The notes: generated by a model from the letters alone, not told the origin. A stretch of DNA of 64,000 nucleotides from Bacteroidales bacterium (GCA_021740585.1 JAIOZM010000002.1:31989-95988); one strand, 5' to 3'. Counted from the first letter of the stretch, positions 28,250 through 39,010 are shown. A program made the numbers and translations.

Positions 28250-30559
28250 ATGAAGGAAGTAAATCTTGTTATAGTTGAGTCTCCCGCAAAAGCGAAGACC
28301 ATAGAGAAGTTTTTAGGAAAAGATTTCATAGTAAAATCCAGTTTTGGTCACATTCGTGATTTGGCAAAAAAGAACCTGGGTATTGATATAGAGAACAATT
28401 ATAAGCCGGATTATATTGTTCCCACAGATAAGAAAAAAGTTGTTGACGAATTAAAAAAGTTGGCAAAGTCGGCCAGTATTGTTTGGCTGGCATCTGATGA
28501 AGACCGCGAGGGAGAAGCCATTGCATGGCATTTGTATGAGGTCTTAAAATTAAGTCCCGAGAAAACACGCCGAATTGTTTTCCATGAAATTACCAAAGAA
28601 GCTATTTTAAAAGCAGTAGAAAATCCTCGTTTTATCGATCTGGATCTGGTTAATGCCCAACAGGCAAGGCGAATTCTCGACAGGCTCGTCGGATTTGAGA
28701 TATCCCCTATACTTTGGAAAAAAATTAAACCTGCTTTATCAGCAGGACGTGTACAGTCTGTAGCTGTCAAGCTAATTGTTGAAAGAGAAAGGGAAATTGG
28801 TAATTTTGTTTCCGTTTCATCATACAGAATTATTGGACATTTTAAATCCCTTAAAGAAATTATACCGGTTCAAAACTTAAGTGCCGAACTAAACAGGCGG
28901 ATTTCGCAAGACGCTGAGGTAATAGGTCTGCTTGAAACATTTCGTGATGCGGATTTTCAGGTTGCCGATATAAAAAAGAAACCTACAAAAAAATCTCCCT
29001 CTCCGCCATTTATCACTTCCACTTTACAACAGGAAGCAAGTCGAAAACTCGGCTTTAGTGTTAGTCAGACTATGGCCGTTGCACAGCGTTTGTATGAAGC
29101 AGGTAAGATTACCTACATGAGAACCGACTCCTTAAACCTGGCAGACTCCGCACTGGCTGCATCTGCCGAAGCAATTAAAAATATCTACGGTGAAAAGTAT
29201 TTAAATACGCGTAAATTTAAAACTAAGGCAAAAGGAGCACAGGAAGCTCACGAAGCCATTCGTCCTAGTTATATGAATCAGCCCACGGTTGAAGGTTCAA
29301 GGCAGGAACAAAAACTGTATGAGTTAATTTGGAAGCGAACCATAGCCTCACAAATGAGTGATGCACTACTTGAAAAAACTACCATAGATATTCAGAATAA
29401 TAAAAATTCCGAAGTATTTGTTGCTACCGGTGAAGTGCTGAAGTTTGATGGATTTTTAAAAGTCTATTTTGAATCAAAAGACGATGAAAATGATGAGGAG
29501 AACAAAGCTTTACTTCCTGCATTAAAAGTCAGTCAAAACCTTGATATGGAAAAGATTTGTGCTGAACAAAAGTTTACAAATTCGCCACCTCGTTATACAG
29601 AAGCCAGTTTGGTTAAAAAACTTGAAGAACTTGGTATTGGAAGACCTTCAACCTATGCTCCCACTATATCGACCGTACAAAACAGAGGATATGTAATTAA
29701 GGAAGATCGCGACGGGAAAACCAGAGATACAAAGGAGATAAAACTTATCGACGGGAAAATTAAAACTACTACAAAAAAGGAAAAATTCGGTTTTGAAAAA
29801 TCTAAAATCTTTCCAACAGATATTGGTCTGATTGTAAATGATTTTCTGGAGCAACACTTCCAAAATATTATGGATTATAACTTTACAGCTTCTGTAGAGG
29901 CAGAATTTGATAATATTGCTGAGGGAACAAAAGTTTGGACTACCATGCTGGACCGATTCTATAAACCCTTTCACTCAGTAGTTACAAAAACAGAGGAAGT
30001 TTCAGAAAGAGCCCGGGGGGAAAGAATATTGGGCACCGATCCAAAAAGTGGAAAACCTTTGCTTGTAAAAATTGGCCGTTATGGCCCCATTGCCCAAATT
30101 GGTGAAGTTTCGGAAGAAGAAAAACCAAAATTTGCTTCCCTGCTTAAAGGTCAGAGTATTGAAACAATTACTTTGGAAGAAGCCCTGGAACTATTCAAGC
30201 TTCCCAGAACCATTGGCGAATACGAAGACAAAGAAATTGTTATTGGGGTGGGTCGTTTTGGGCCCTATGTCAGACATAATTCTAAATTTTACTCCCTCAA
30301 AAAAGGAATCGATGATCCGATGAGCATTGAGGCTGAACGTGCCATTGAACTCATTGAAGAAAAACGGTTGCAGGATAAAAACAAATACATAAAGACTTTT
30401 GAAGAAATGCCCGGATTAGAAATCCTGAATGGGAGATTTGGTCCATATATTACCTACGAGAAGAAAAATTTCAAAATCCCTAAAGGCAAAAAACCTGAGG
30501 AATTAAGTTTGGAAGATTGTAAGGAAATCATGAAAAACACTGTAAAAAAGAAAAAGTAA
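28250..30559 (+). CDS. topA: DNA topoisomerase I
   Basis: 769 aa; NLVIVESPAKAKTIEKFLG, ASDEDREGEAIAWHL, ITYMRTDSLNLADSAL. Confidence 0.97.
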   Translation: MKEVNLVIVESPAKAKTIEKFLGKDFIVKSSFGHIRDLAKKNLGIDIENNYKPDYIVPTDKKKVVDELKKLAKSASIVWLASDEDREGEAIAWHLYEVLKLSPEKTRRIVFHEITKEAILKAVENPRFIDLDLVNAQQARRILDRLVGFEISPILWKKIKPALSAGRVQSVAVKLIVEREREIGNFVSVSSYRIIGHFKSLKEIIPVQNLSAELNRRISQDAEVIGLLETFRDADFQVADIKKKPTKKSPSPPFITSTLQQEASRKLGFSVSQTMAVAQRLYEAGKITYMRTDSLNLADSALAASAEAIKNIYGEKYLNTRKFKTKAKGAQEAHEAIRPSYMNQPTVEGSRQEQKLYELIWKRTIASQMSDALLEKTTIDIQNNKNSEVFVATGEVLKFDGFLKVYFESKDDENDEENKALLPALKVSQNLDMEKICAEQKFTNSPPRYTEASLVKKLEELGIGRPSTYAPTISTVQNRGYVIKEDRDGKTRDTKEIKLIDGKIKTTTKKEKFGFEKSKIFPTDIGLIVNDFLEQHFQNIMDYNFTASVEAEFDNIAEGTKVWTTMLDRFYKPFHSVVTKTEEVSERARGERILGTDPKSGKPLLVKIGRYGPIAQIGEVSEEEKPKFASLLKGQSIETITLEEALELFKLPRTIGEYEDKEIVIGVGRFGPYVRHNSKFYSLKKGIDDPMSIEAERAIELIEEKRLQDKNKYIKTFEEMPGLEILNGRFGPYITYEKKNFKIPKGKKPEELSLEDCKEIMKNTVKKKK

Positions 30560-31717
30560 ATGGATCTGAATCTATATTTCAATCCGGTTAGCCTCGAAAA
30601 ACCTCATTTGAATTACCTGAACGATTCTGAGAGCTTTGTTCATTCTGTTAGTATCCATACTCCGGATACTCCAATTTCAAATCTGGAGAACTATGACGTC
30701 GCTATAATGGGGATTGAAGAAGACAGAAATGCTTTAGTGCCAGGATCAGCTACTGCTCCTGACGCCATACGTAAAAATCTTTTTCTTCTGGGATATGTAA
30801 ATAAGAAAACTAAAATTATTGATCTGGGCAATCTGAAAATTACTTCAAACATTAGTGATAGCTATTTTGCCCTCAGAGATGTTTTTACAGAAATTACCGA
30901 AAAGAATCTTGTGCTTATTGTGCTAGGAGGTAGCCAGGATTTAGCAACCGGAATAACAAAAGCATTTGAAAACTATTCAGATATTTGGTCGGTTACCAGC
31001 CTAGACTCGCGACTTGATTTAAATTCGGGTAAAGAAATTCTCAGTTCCGGAAACTACCTTTCCCACTTGTTAAAACATAAAAATTCAAAAAAACTGAATT
31101 TTAATAACATTGGTCATCAGGTGTATTTTACACCAAACAGTCTTCTCGATAAATTTGAGAAAAAGGGCCAAAGTTCGTCCCGGCTGGGAAATATTCGCGA
31201 CAATATTGCCTCCATGGAACCCATTCTTAGAGATACCGATGTAATGGTAGTTGATTTGGGAGTTGTAAAACAATCTGAAGCCCCGGGTGCCTCCAGCCCC
31301 TCACCAAACGGATTAACAGGATATGAATTCTGCCAACTTCTGAGATATGCCGGAGCATCCTCAAAAATGAAGGCTCTTCTAATGAGTGAATTCATTCCAG
31401 ACAGGGATATCAACGAGCAAAGTTCTCATTTAATAGCTCAGGCAATTTGGTATTTTATTGACGGACTTTCGTTGAAAAAAGTTGAAAATCCACACGACAA
31501 AGGATGCAAAAAGTTCATAGTTAGTAATTCTTCCAGTGAACAGAATATGATTTTTATTAAAAGCAACAGCACCAATCGCTGGTGGATGGAGATTTCAGGA
31601 AAAGAAAAAAACAAAAACAAGAACCTTCTTTTCTCTTGTACGTATGAAGATTATCAAATGGCTTGTATAAATGAAATTCCGGATCGTTGGTGGAGGCTAA
31701 TGAGAAAGTTTGGCTGA
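30560..31717 (+). CDS. Arginase/formimidoylglutamase-fold protein with degenerate metal-ligand motifs
   Basis: 385 aa; GGSQDLATG in place of GGDHS, SLDSRLD in place of DAHxD, VDLGVVKQSEAPGASSPSPNGLTG corresponding to SxDxDxxDPxxAPG..PxPGGLT. Starts directly after topA. Confidence 0.75.
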   Translation: MDLNLYFNPVSLEKPHLNYLNDSESFVHSVSIHTPDTPISNLENYDVAIMGIEEDRNALVPGSATAPDAIRKNLFLLGYVNKKTKIIDLGNLKITSNISDSYFALRDVFTEITEKNLVLIVLGGSQDLATGITKAFENYSDIWSVTSLDSRLDLNSGKEILSSGNYLSHLLKHKNSKKLNFNNIGHQVYFTPNSLLDKFEKKGQSSSRLGNIRDNIASMEPILRDTDVMVVDLGVVKQSEAPGASSPSPNGLTGYEFCQLLRYAGASSKMKALLMSEFIPDRDINEQSSHLIAQAIWYFIDGLSLKKVENPHDKGCKKFIVSNSSSEQNMIFIKSNSTNRWWMEISGKEKNKNKNLLFSCTYEDYQMACINEIPDRWWRLMRKFG

Positions 31718-31985
31718 CATATACTATAATAAAGTTGTGTTTTTTATAAATACATTTTTTAAAACCAATTTCATGCTACAAGTTGTTTTAACCTATAGGG
31801 CTAAAAATAAGGTGTTTAATATTCATTAGATTCATTCTTACATAAAGAATATGTGGCTTTCTTAAAACAAAATAAAGTAATTAACAATAAACTGTTAATA
31901 AAATTTGTTACTAAGAAAGTTTTTTAGTTATTTTAAACTTTTACTAAAGGTCGGTATATCAGTGTTCATAAAGCTTAAGAACAGT

Positions 31986-32921
31986 TTGAAAGTCAGAAAT
32001 TTTAACATATTAATAATGCTTGTTTTTGTGTCTGCCAATGTATTTTCGCAGCAGGATCCTGAATTCAGTCAGACCAGATCGGTATTAACCGCTTTTAATC
32101 CGGCTGCAGCAGGAGCCAACGAGAAAGTATGCTTAAATATGGCTCATCACGAACAATGGGTTGGTTTTGACGGAGCTCCTTCCACATCATTTTTCAGTGC
32201 TGACGGTTCATTTAGTTTTTTTGGTGCTGATCATGGACTCGGGCTCTCTATTATGAATGACGCCTATGCTTTTAACTCTGATTTGGGTATAAGTCTAAAT
32301 TATGCCTACCGGATGGATCTAGGTGACGGAAAAATTTCTTTTGGCACCCAGCTGGGAATTATAAATAAATCGCTCGACCCCGAATGGATAAATAACGAGG
32401 GTGACATCGCAGGGGATCCTGAAATTCCACAAACAAAAGAAAGCCGGGTAGGTTTTGACATGGGATTAGGAATTTTTTATAATACTGAAAATCTTTTCTT
32501 TGGAATATCAACCACGCATTTAAATCAGGCAGAAATTAAATACGAGACAGCCACACCCTATTTAGTCAGACATTATTATGTTACAGCCGGATATAATTTA
32601 CAACTTTCTAATCCGATGTTCGAAGTAATGCCTACATTTGTTCTGAAATCTGACGGAAAAGCCAGTCAATTATATTTTAATACAAACGTCAGATACAATA
32701 AAAGATTTTGGGGCGGCGTTTCTTATAGACCAAGCGATGCCATTGTGGGTATTGTGGGCTTAGAATTGTTTAACGGAGTGAGAATCGGTTACTCCTATGA
32801 TTTTGTGATTTCTAAAATTAGTAAATATAGCTCTGGTACTCACGAACTTACAGTTGGATACTGTTTTGACCTTAGTTTAGACAAAACTCCACAAAGGTAT
32901 AAGAGTATTAGATTTTTATAA
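31986..32921 (+). CDS. PorP/SprF-family type IX secretion membrane protein
   Basis: Signal peptide NFNILIMLVFVSANVFSQ; QDPEFSQTRSVLTAFNPAAAGANEKVCLNMAHHEQWVGFDGAPST; start uncertain (track TTG 31905; TTG 31986 gives a conventional signal peptide; ATG 32016). Confidence 0.9.
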   Translation: MKVRNFNILIMLVFVSANVFSQQDPEFSQTRSVLTAFNPAAAGANEKVCLNMAHHEQWVGFDGAPSTSFFSADGSFSFFGADHGLGLSIMNDAYAFNSDLGISLNYAYRMDLGDGKISFGTQLGIINKSLDPEWINNEGDIAGDPEIPQTKESRVGFDMGLGIFYNTENLFFGISTTHLNQAEIKYETATPYLVRHYYVTAGYNLQLSNPMFEVMPTFVLKSDGKASQLYFNTNVRYNKRFWGGVSYRPSDAIVGIVGLELFNGVRIGYSYDFVISKISKYSSGTHELTVGYCFDLSLDKTPQRYKSIRFL

Positions 32922-32958
32922 TATTTTTGTCTTTTATTAATTAGAATTTTATTAGTTT

Positions 32959-32966
32959 TATATTTG
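32959..32966 (+). promoter_or_regulatory. Candidate -7 box (TATATTTG) upstream of gldK
   Basis: Matches TAnnTTTG, 38 nt before the gldK ATG; nearest TTTG upstream is about 29 nt away, longer than usual spacing. Confidence 0.35.
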
Positions 32967-33003
32967 TAAAATATTTTTTGAGAAAAATAACAACCTAAAA
33001 GTT

Positions 33004-34368
33004 ATGAAAAAGTTAGTTTCCTTAATGTTCGTGGTGGCAATCTTAAGTAGCTGTTCCGACTATAATAATGGTGAATTAGTTGGGGTTCAGGGACGGAAAG
33101 CCTATGTTGAGCCGGATCCATATGGAATGATATTTGTTCCATCCGGAAGTTTTGTTACTGGTCCAAGCGATCAGGATATCTCATTTGCACAAAACAATGC
33201 TTCCAAAACGGTAACGGTTGATGCATTTTGGATGGATGAAACAGAAATAACCAATAATGAATATCGTCAGTTTGTATATTGGGTGAAAGACTCCTTATTA
33301 CGTCAGGCTTTGGTTGATGACCAAATCGATGATTACATTCTTAAAGACAAAGATGATGAGCCCATTTATATGACTAAAAATGGGGTGGCTGATTCTCCAA
33401 GAATTAACTGGGAAACCGAAATTGATTATCAGGATGAGGAGGGTAATGTTCAGGCAGCCATTGAAAGAATTGGACTTTATTACACCGGCGACGCACAATT
33501 TTTTGGAAGAAAAGAATTAGCTGTTGAGAATTTATTATACACCTATTATTGGCTGGATTTACAACAAGCTTCAAAACGCGGAAATCGGTTTAACCCTGTA
33601 ACAAAAGAATATGAAGGAACTGTGGTTAACCCGGATGGAACCGTTTCTCCTATAGAAGGAAGACAATCTTTTGTATTTAAAAATGAAATTCCGGTTTATC
33701 CTGATACTTTGGTTTGGATTTCTGATTTTACATATTCCTTTAATGAACCTTATGCCAATTTATATTTTAACCATGCAGCATTCGATAATTATCCTGTAGT
33801 TGGAATAACCTGGAATCAGGCTAATGCTTTTTCAATCTGGAGAACTCAGTATTTGAACGCTTCATTAGCAGCTCAGGGTCAGCCTTTTGTTCAGGAATAC
33901 AGACTTCCTACTGGTGGTGAATGGGAGTATGCCGCTCGCGGTGACCTCGATCAAAGTATGTATCCATGGGGAGGACCTTATACCAGAAACCAATTGGGTT
34001 GTTTTGTTGCCAACTTTAAACCTTTAAGAGGTAATTATATTGACGACGGATCATTAATTCCTAACAGAGTAGGTAGCTATTCTCCAAATGAATATGGCTT
34101 ATATGATATGGCCGGTAACGTGGCAGAATGGACCTCAAGTGCCTACGACGAATCTTCCTTTATGTTTACACATAACATGAATCCAGACTACAAATACAAC
34201 GCTAAACCAGGCGATCCACCTGTAATGAAAAGAAAAGTTATCAGAGGAGGTTCCTGGAAAGATGTTGCATATTATCTTCAGGTTAGTGTAAACGATTATG
34301 AATATCAGGATACCGCTAAATCTTATATCGGATTCAGATGTGTAAGGTCTTATTTAGGTAATAATTAA
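33004..34368 (+). CDS. gldK: T9SS ring/gliding motility lipoprotein GldK/PorK
   Basis: 454 aa; lipobox ILSSCSDY; FGE/SUMF1-like fold (FVPSGSFVTGPSD, FWMDETEITNNEYRQFVYWV, YRLPTGGEWEYAARG, RGGSWKDVAYYL); first in K-L-M-N order. Confidence 0.95.
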   Translation: MKKLVSLMFVVAILSSCSDYNNGELVGVQGRKAYVEPDPYGMIFVPSGSFVTGPSDQDISFAQNNASKTVTVDAFWMDETEITNNEYRQFVYWVKDSLLRQALVDDQIDDYILKDKDDEPIYMTKNGVADSPRINWETEIDYQDEEGNVQAAIERIGLYYTGDAQFFGRKELAVENLLYTYYWLDLQQASKRGNRFNPVTKEYEGTVVNPDGTVSPIEGRQSFVFKNEIPVYPDTLVWISDFTYSFNEPYANLYFNHAAFDNYPVVGITWNQANAFSIWRTQYLNASLAAQGQPFVQEYRLPTGGEWEYAARGDLDQSMYPWGGPYTRNQLGCFVANFKPLRGNYIDDGSLIPNRVGSYSPNEYGLYDMAGNVAEWTSSAYDESSFMFTHNMNPDYKYNAKPGDPPVMKRKVIRGGSWKDVAYYLQVSVNDYEYQDTAKSYIGFRCVRSYLGNN

Positions 34369-34380
34369 AAATTCTATACT

Positions 34381-35346
34381 ATGAATATTGCTGAAATTGT
34401 TCAAAGTTCCGGATGGAAAAATTTTATGGCCAAGCTGTATGGTATTGGTGCGGCTGTTGTTATTATTGGTGCTTTGTTTAAAATTATGCACTGGCCAGGA
34501 GCTTCACTTATGATTACACTTGGTTTGGGTACAGAAGCCATTATCTTTTTCTTCTCTGCCTTTGAACCTTTGCATGAGGAACTTGACTGGACTCTCGTTT
34601 ATCCTGAGTTAGCCGACTTGTCAGATGAGGATGACCTTGACCAAATTAAGGAAGAAAGCCTTGCTGGTCGCGGAGGTGTTGGCCTTCAAAAATTTGACGA
34701 ACTTATTAAGGATGCCAATATTCAGCCTGAAACTATTAAGAGCCTGAGTAAAGGATTGACAAGCCTTAGTGAAACTTCAGGTAATTTATCAAGAATTTCC
34801 GAAGCTTCCATTGCAACCACTGATTATCTCAGTAATATGAAGGCTGCGGCTGCGGCTGTAAATTCTGTTGCTACTTCGTATGCAAGTAATTCTGATCATC
34901 TTAACGAATCAGTAAATTCATTAGCTTCTTCTTATAAAAAGACTGCCGACGTCCTGAATAAGTCAGGAGAAGATATAGCTCAGAAATTCGTTCAGCAATC
35001 TTCCGAACTAAGTAATTCCTATAAAGAATTAACAAATACTGTTAAAGCTGACTATACAAACATATCTCAGGGACATAAAGAATTTGGTGCCCAATTGGCT
35101 GGTTTAAATAAAAACCTTTCTGAATTAAATTCAGCCTATGAAAGTCAGATTTCCGGCAGTAAAGAACACTTGAAAGGAAATGATGCTGTTTATAAGGAAC
35201 TGTCCACCATGATGAAAGACCTGAAATCTTCTGTTGAAGAAACTCAGAAATATAAAGAGGAAATTTCCAAATTAAGTCAAAATCTTTCTGAATTGAATAA
35301 TATTTATGGCAATATGTTGTCAGCAATGACAATTGTTAAAAAATAA
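34381..35346 (+). CDS. gldL: T9SS motor protein GldL/PorL
   Basis: 321 aa; two TM helices with FKIMHWPGASLMITLGLGTEAIIFFFSAFEP; follows gldK. Confidence 0.95.
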   Translation: MNIAEIVQSSGWKNFMAKLYGIGAAVVIIGALFKIMHWPGASLMITLGLGTEAIIFFFSAFEPLHEELDWTLVYPELADLSDEDDLDQIKEESLAGRGGVGLQKFDELIKDANIQPETIKSLSKGLTSLSETSGNLSRISEASIATTDYLSNMKAAAAAVNSVATSYASNSDHLNESVNSLASSYKKTADVLNKSGEDIAQKFVQQSSELSNSYKELTNTVKADYTNISQGHKEFGAQLAGLNKNLSELNSAYESQISGSKEHLKGNDAVYKELSTMMKDLKSSVEETQKYKEEISKLSQNLSELNNIYGNMLSAMTIVKK

Positions 35347-35354
35347 TTAAACTT

Positions 35355-36947
35355 ATGGGTCACGGTAAGGAAACCCCTCGTCAAAAAATGATCGGCATGA
35401 TGTATTTAGTGCTAACAGCATTGTTAGCGCTAAACGTCGCTAAAAGTGTGCTTGATGCATTCACACTTGTTGATGCCGGTTTGACAAAGACTACTGCTAA
35501 CTTCAATGAAAAGAATAGTTCATACTATTCTGATTTTGAGACTGCCTATGAATTAAACAAGACAAAGGTCGAGTCCTGGAAAAATAAAGCGGATGAGGTA
35601 AGAGAAAAAGCTGAAGCTTTGGTTGAATTACTTCAGGAATACAAAAGAAAAATTGTTATAATTTCTGAAGGTGAAGATTCGGAAGCCATTCACGATGGAG
35701 AAGTTGATCTTGCGTTGGTAAACGGAAAAGACAATACCAGCATTGGTGGCCAGGTAATGATACTTGAAAAAGGTGGCGAAGATGTAAAAGAAAATATTGA
35801 TGCTTTTCGTAAATTTACCTTAGATCTTATTGATAATAAAGAAACATATGCATCGATTTATGCGGCCATCGAAAGCACTCTTGATACCAGTGACCCGAAA
35901 AATTCGGATGAACACGGTGGAGGACATGGTGGCGAATTGATTACCTGGGAATCGGAGCATTTTGAACACCTTCCTCTTGCTTCTGTAATTACCATACTTT
36001 CAAAAATGCAGATTGATGTGAGGTTTGCAGAGGCAGAAATTCTTTCTTATCTGTTGAGTCAAATCGATGCCGGTTCTTTCAAATTTAATAAAATTGAAGC
36101 TGTTGTTCTGGCAGGATCTGATTATGTATTCAAAGGACAGGATTATAAAGCTAAGGTTTTTCTCGCTGCCTACGACTCTACCAAAGCGCCTGAAATTATG
36201 TTAACCTCAGGTGAAAAATTGAATATTGAGGATGGTAAGGGAATATATGTTGGACCAACTTCAAGCATTGGCACTAAAAACTGGGGTGGCACCATTGTTC
36301 TCGAAGGAGATGGCCCCCCTATTGTAAGAAATTTTGAAGCTTCCTATCAGGTGGCCGAGGCTAGCGCCGTTGTTTCACCTACAAAGATGAATGTATTTTA
36401 CAGAGGAGTCAAAAACCCTGTAGCTATATCGGTTGCCGGTGTTTCTAAAGCAAGCATTAAAGCTGAAATTACTAAAGGAAGTATAAAACTGGGATCTGAT
36501 GGCGATTGGGTTGTTTCTCCTGCCCCCGGAGCCGAAGGTGAAGTTGTTAAAATTCGAGTTTACGCTGATGTTGATGGACAAAATAAATTCATGGGTGAAG
36601 TTCCATTCCGTGTGAAAAACGTTCCAAATCCTGTTGCTAAAATTGGTGGGAAATCTCAGGGAGGGATAACACTTACCCAACTTTCAAAAGCCACCGGAGT
36701 AGAGGCAGAAATGGAAGATTTTGATTTTGATCTTGAATTTCAAATTACTGAATTTACTGTCTCAGCTGTTGCTTCAGGAGGATTTACAAAGATGGAAAAA
36801 TCGACCAGCGGAAATTTTACAGAAGCTCAAAAAGATATTATTCGAGGATTGTCTAATGGAAAAAACTTTACTGTTACAGAAGTAAAAGCAATTGGTCCAG
36901 GAGGTGATGTAAGAGTATTAAATTCCATTGTATTGAAAATATTATAA
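35355..36947 (+). CDS. gldM: T9SS motor/periplasmic protein GldM/PorM
   Basis: 530 aa; GKETPRQKMIGMMYLVLTALLALNVAKSVLDAF. Confidence 0.96.
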   Translation: MGHGKETPRQKMIGMMYLVLTALLALNVAKSVLDAFTLVDAGLTKTTANFNEKNSSYYSDFETAYELNKTKVESWKNKADEVREKAEALVELLQEYKRKIVIISEGEDSEAIHDGEVDLALVNGKDNTSIGGQVMILEKGGEDVKENIDAFRKFTLDLIDNKETYASIYAAIESTLDTSDPKNSDEHGGGHGGELITWESEHFEHLPLASVITILSKMQIDVRFAEAEILSYLLSQIDAGSFKFNKIEAVVLAGSDYVFKGQDYKAKVFLAAYDSTKAPEIMLTSGEKLNIEDGKGIYVGPTSSIGTKNWGGTIVLEGDGPPIVRNFEASYQVAEASAVVSPTKMNVFYRGVKNPVAISVAGVSKASIKAEITKGSIKLGSDGDWVVSPAPGAEGEVVKIRVYADVDGQNKFMGEVPFRVKNVPNPVAKIGGKSQGGITLTQLSKATGVEAEMEDFDFDLEFQITEFTVSAVASGGFTKMEKSTSGNFTEAQKDIIRGLSNGKNFTVTEVKAIGPGGDVRVLNSIVLKIL

Positions 36948-36957
36948 ATTTATAATA

Positions 36958-37851
36958 ATGAAAAAGACCCTTTTAACTTTAGCCACTTTATTATTTGCCA
37001 TTACATTAGGCTTTAATGCACATGCACAAAATGCCGGTGTAACTCAAACTACTCAATTGGCATCTAATAATCCTCAGATTACTGGCGATTCTATTGCTAT
37101 TTTCAATGTATATGATAGAATTCATATAAGAAACAAAAAACCAATTCCTTACGTTCCAATAAGAGAAGCCGATGTTATGTGGTCGAAAGATGTTTGGAGA
37201 ACTATCGACCTTAGGGAAAAGATGAATCAACCTTTATATTTCCCTGAAAAACCTACCGGTCAAAGAATGAACTTCTTTAGTTTAATTCTGCATGGCATGA
37301 CGGAAAACAATCTTCATGCTTACCAGGATGATCCAAATAATATGTTTACTACCGAGTTATTAATGACCTATGACGAGGTTATTGAAAAGCTGGGTGCAGA
37401 TACCGTTTTTGGACAGGTTATACCAAGGTCTCATCAGGTAAAACAATTATTGGTTAAAGAAAAGTGGTTCTTTGATAAACAACATTCTACTATGAGAGTA
37501 AGAATTCAGGGAGTTGCTCCTATTCGGGTCTTTAATGAAACCGTTACCGATGCAAGTGGCAACACTATCACATTGCCTGAAGTATCAAGAGTAATTCTTT
37601 GCTGGATTTATTTCCCCGAATACAGAGATCTTTTTGCCCAATATGAAATCTATAACCCAAGAAACGATTCACAACCAACATCTTTCGATGACTTGTTTAT
37701 TCAGAGAAGATTTTCATCTTTCATTTCAAAAGAATCTAATGTGTTTAACAGAGCACTTGCAGATTATCTGACCGGAGATGATATTCTTCACGAATCTGAA
37801 AAAGTGAAAATGAAGCTCTTTGAATTTGAGCATGATTTATGGGAATACTAA
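36958..37851 (+). CDS. gldN: T9SS ring protein GldN/PorN
   Basis: 297 aa; PIREADVMWSKDVWRTIDLREKMNQPLYFP; ends the K-L-M-N set. Confidence 0.95.
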   Translation: MKKTLLTLATLLFAITLGFNAHAQNAGVTQTTQLASNNPQITGDSIAIFNVYDRIHIRNKKPIPYVPIREADVMWSKDVWRTIDLREKMNQPLYFPEKPTGQRMNFFSLILHGMTENNLHAYQDDPNNMFTTELLMTYDEVIEKLGADTVFGQVIPRSHQVKQLLVKEKWFFDKQHSTMRVRIQGVAPIRVFNETVTDASGNTITLPEVSRVILCWIYFPEYRDLFAQYEIYNPRNDSQPTSFDDLFIQRRFSSFISKESNVFNRALADYLTGDDILHESEKVKMKLFEFEHDLWEY

Positions 37852-37871
37852 TATTTATATAACATAAAAAA

Positions 37872-37894
37872 GGGGCTTAAAAGCCCCTTTTTTT
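37872..37894 (+). terminator. Intrinsic terminator after gldN, probably bidirectional
   Basis: AAAAAAGGGGCTTAAAAGCCCCTTTTTTT; GGGGCTT/AAGCCCC arms with A-tract upstream and T-tract downstream, between convergent gldN and manC. Confidence 0.88.
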
Positions 37895-37915
37895 ATACTA
37901 AAACCAGTATGTTTC

Positions 37916-39010
37916 CTATAAGAGAGAATTCCCTTTTTCTAATTTTACATCGTTTACAAAACTTTTAATCCGCTGCTCCTGATCTTTCTTACAAATCAAT
38001 AATACGTCCTCGCTGTCCACTACAATATAATCTTCAAGTCCCTGTAAAACAGCCAGTTTTTCACCTTTAATGCTTACCAGAGTATCCTTTGTGTCATAAA
38101 TAAAGGCACTTTTTGCTGTAATTGAATTCCCGTACTTATCCTTATCGCTTTGCTCGTATAAGGATCCCCATGTACCCAAATCTGACCAACCAAATTCAGC
38201 AATGTGGACATAAACATTTTCCGCCTTTTCCATCACCCCGTAATCAATGGAAATATTCCTGCATTCGGCATAAGTTTCCTCAATATATTTCTTTTCTTTT
38301 GCAGTTCCGTATATTCCAATCCCTTGAGCGAAAGCCTGATTAACCTCCGGTAAAAATTTGGCCAGAGCAGAAACAATAGACTTCACCGACCAGAAGAATA
38401 TACCTGCATTCCAGAAAAACTCACCGCTTTCAAGAAATATTTTTGCCAGCTCCAAATCCGGTTTTTCTGTGAATGTTTTAACCCTGTCAAACTTTGCCCC
38501 ATTACTCTCAATAGCCGCACCCTTTTCTGCCTGTATATAGCCAAATCCGGTCTCCGGTCTTGACGGAATTATTCCCATGGTTAACAAAGTTTCATTTTCC
38601 TTGACAAACAATAAGGATTGCTTAACGGAAATAAGAAACTTTTCTTCATTCAGAATCATGTGATCCGACGGAGCCACTACCATAACTGCTTCAGGATCCT
38701 TTTCCTTAATTTTATATGATGCATAAGCAATACATGGTGCGGTATTTCTTCTTTGTGGTTCAAGTAAAATATTCTCCTTCGGAAGGGATGGAAGCTGCTC
38801 ATGAATAATATCTGCATAATCACTATTACTCACAATAAAAATATTTTCTACAGGTATAATTTGGTTGAACCGGTCGAAAGTTTGTTGAATCAACGTTCTT
38901 CCAAATCCAAGGAAATCGAGGAATTGCTTGGGCTTAAGACTTCTGCTCAGCGGCCAAAAACGGCTCCCTACTCCTCCAGCCATTATAACGCAATAATTAT
39001 GATTTTTCAT
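37916..39010 (-). CDS. manC: Mannose-1-phosphate guanylyltransferase
   Basis: 364 aa; YCVIMAGGVGSRFWPLSRSLKPKQFLD, MVVAPSDHMI, FTEKPDLELAKIFLESGEFFWNAGIFFW. Confidence 0.93.
   Translation of the reverse strand: MKNHNYCVIMAGGVGSRFWPLSRSLKPKQFLDFLGFGRTLIQQTFDRFNQIIPVENIFIVSNSDYADIIHEQLPSLPKENILLEPQRRNTAPCIAYASYKIKEKDPEAVMVVAPSDHMILNEEKFLISVKQSLLFVKENETLLTMGIIPSRPETGFGYIQAEKGAAIESNGAKFDRVKTFTEKPDLELAKIFLESGEFFWNAGIFFWSVKSIVSALAKFLPEVNQAFAQGIGIYGTAKEKKYIEETYAECRNISIDYGVMEKAENVYVHIAEFGWSDLGTWGSLYEQSDKDKYGNSITAKSAFIYDTKDTLVSIKGEKLAVLQGLEDYIVVDSEDVLLICKKDQEQRIKSFVNDVKLEKGNSLL

Noticed and set aside
31720-31900. Possible riboswitch or ncRNA in the gap before porP/sprF
   Set aside because: AT-rich with only a weak ATTCTTacatAAAGAAT-type hairpin; no conserved-looking structure.
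33004-34368. FGE-like fold of GldK as the sulfatase-activating enzyme for the 6587 sulfatase
   Set aside because: Position in the K-L-M-N set and lipoprotein signal identify it as the T9SS ring lipoprotein; FGE similarity is a known feature of GldK.
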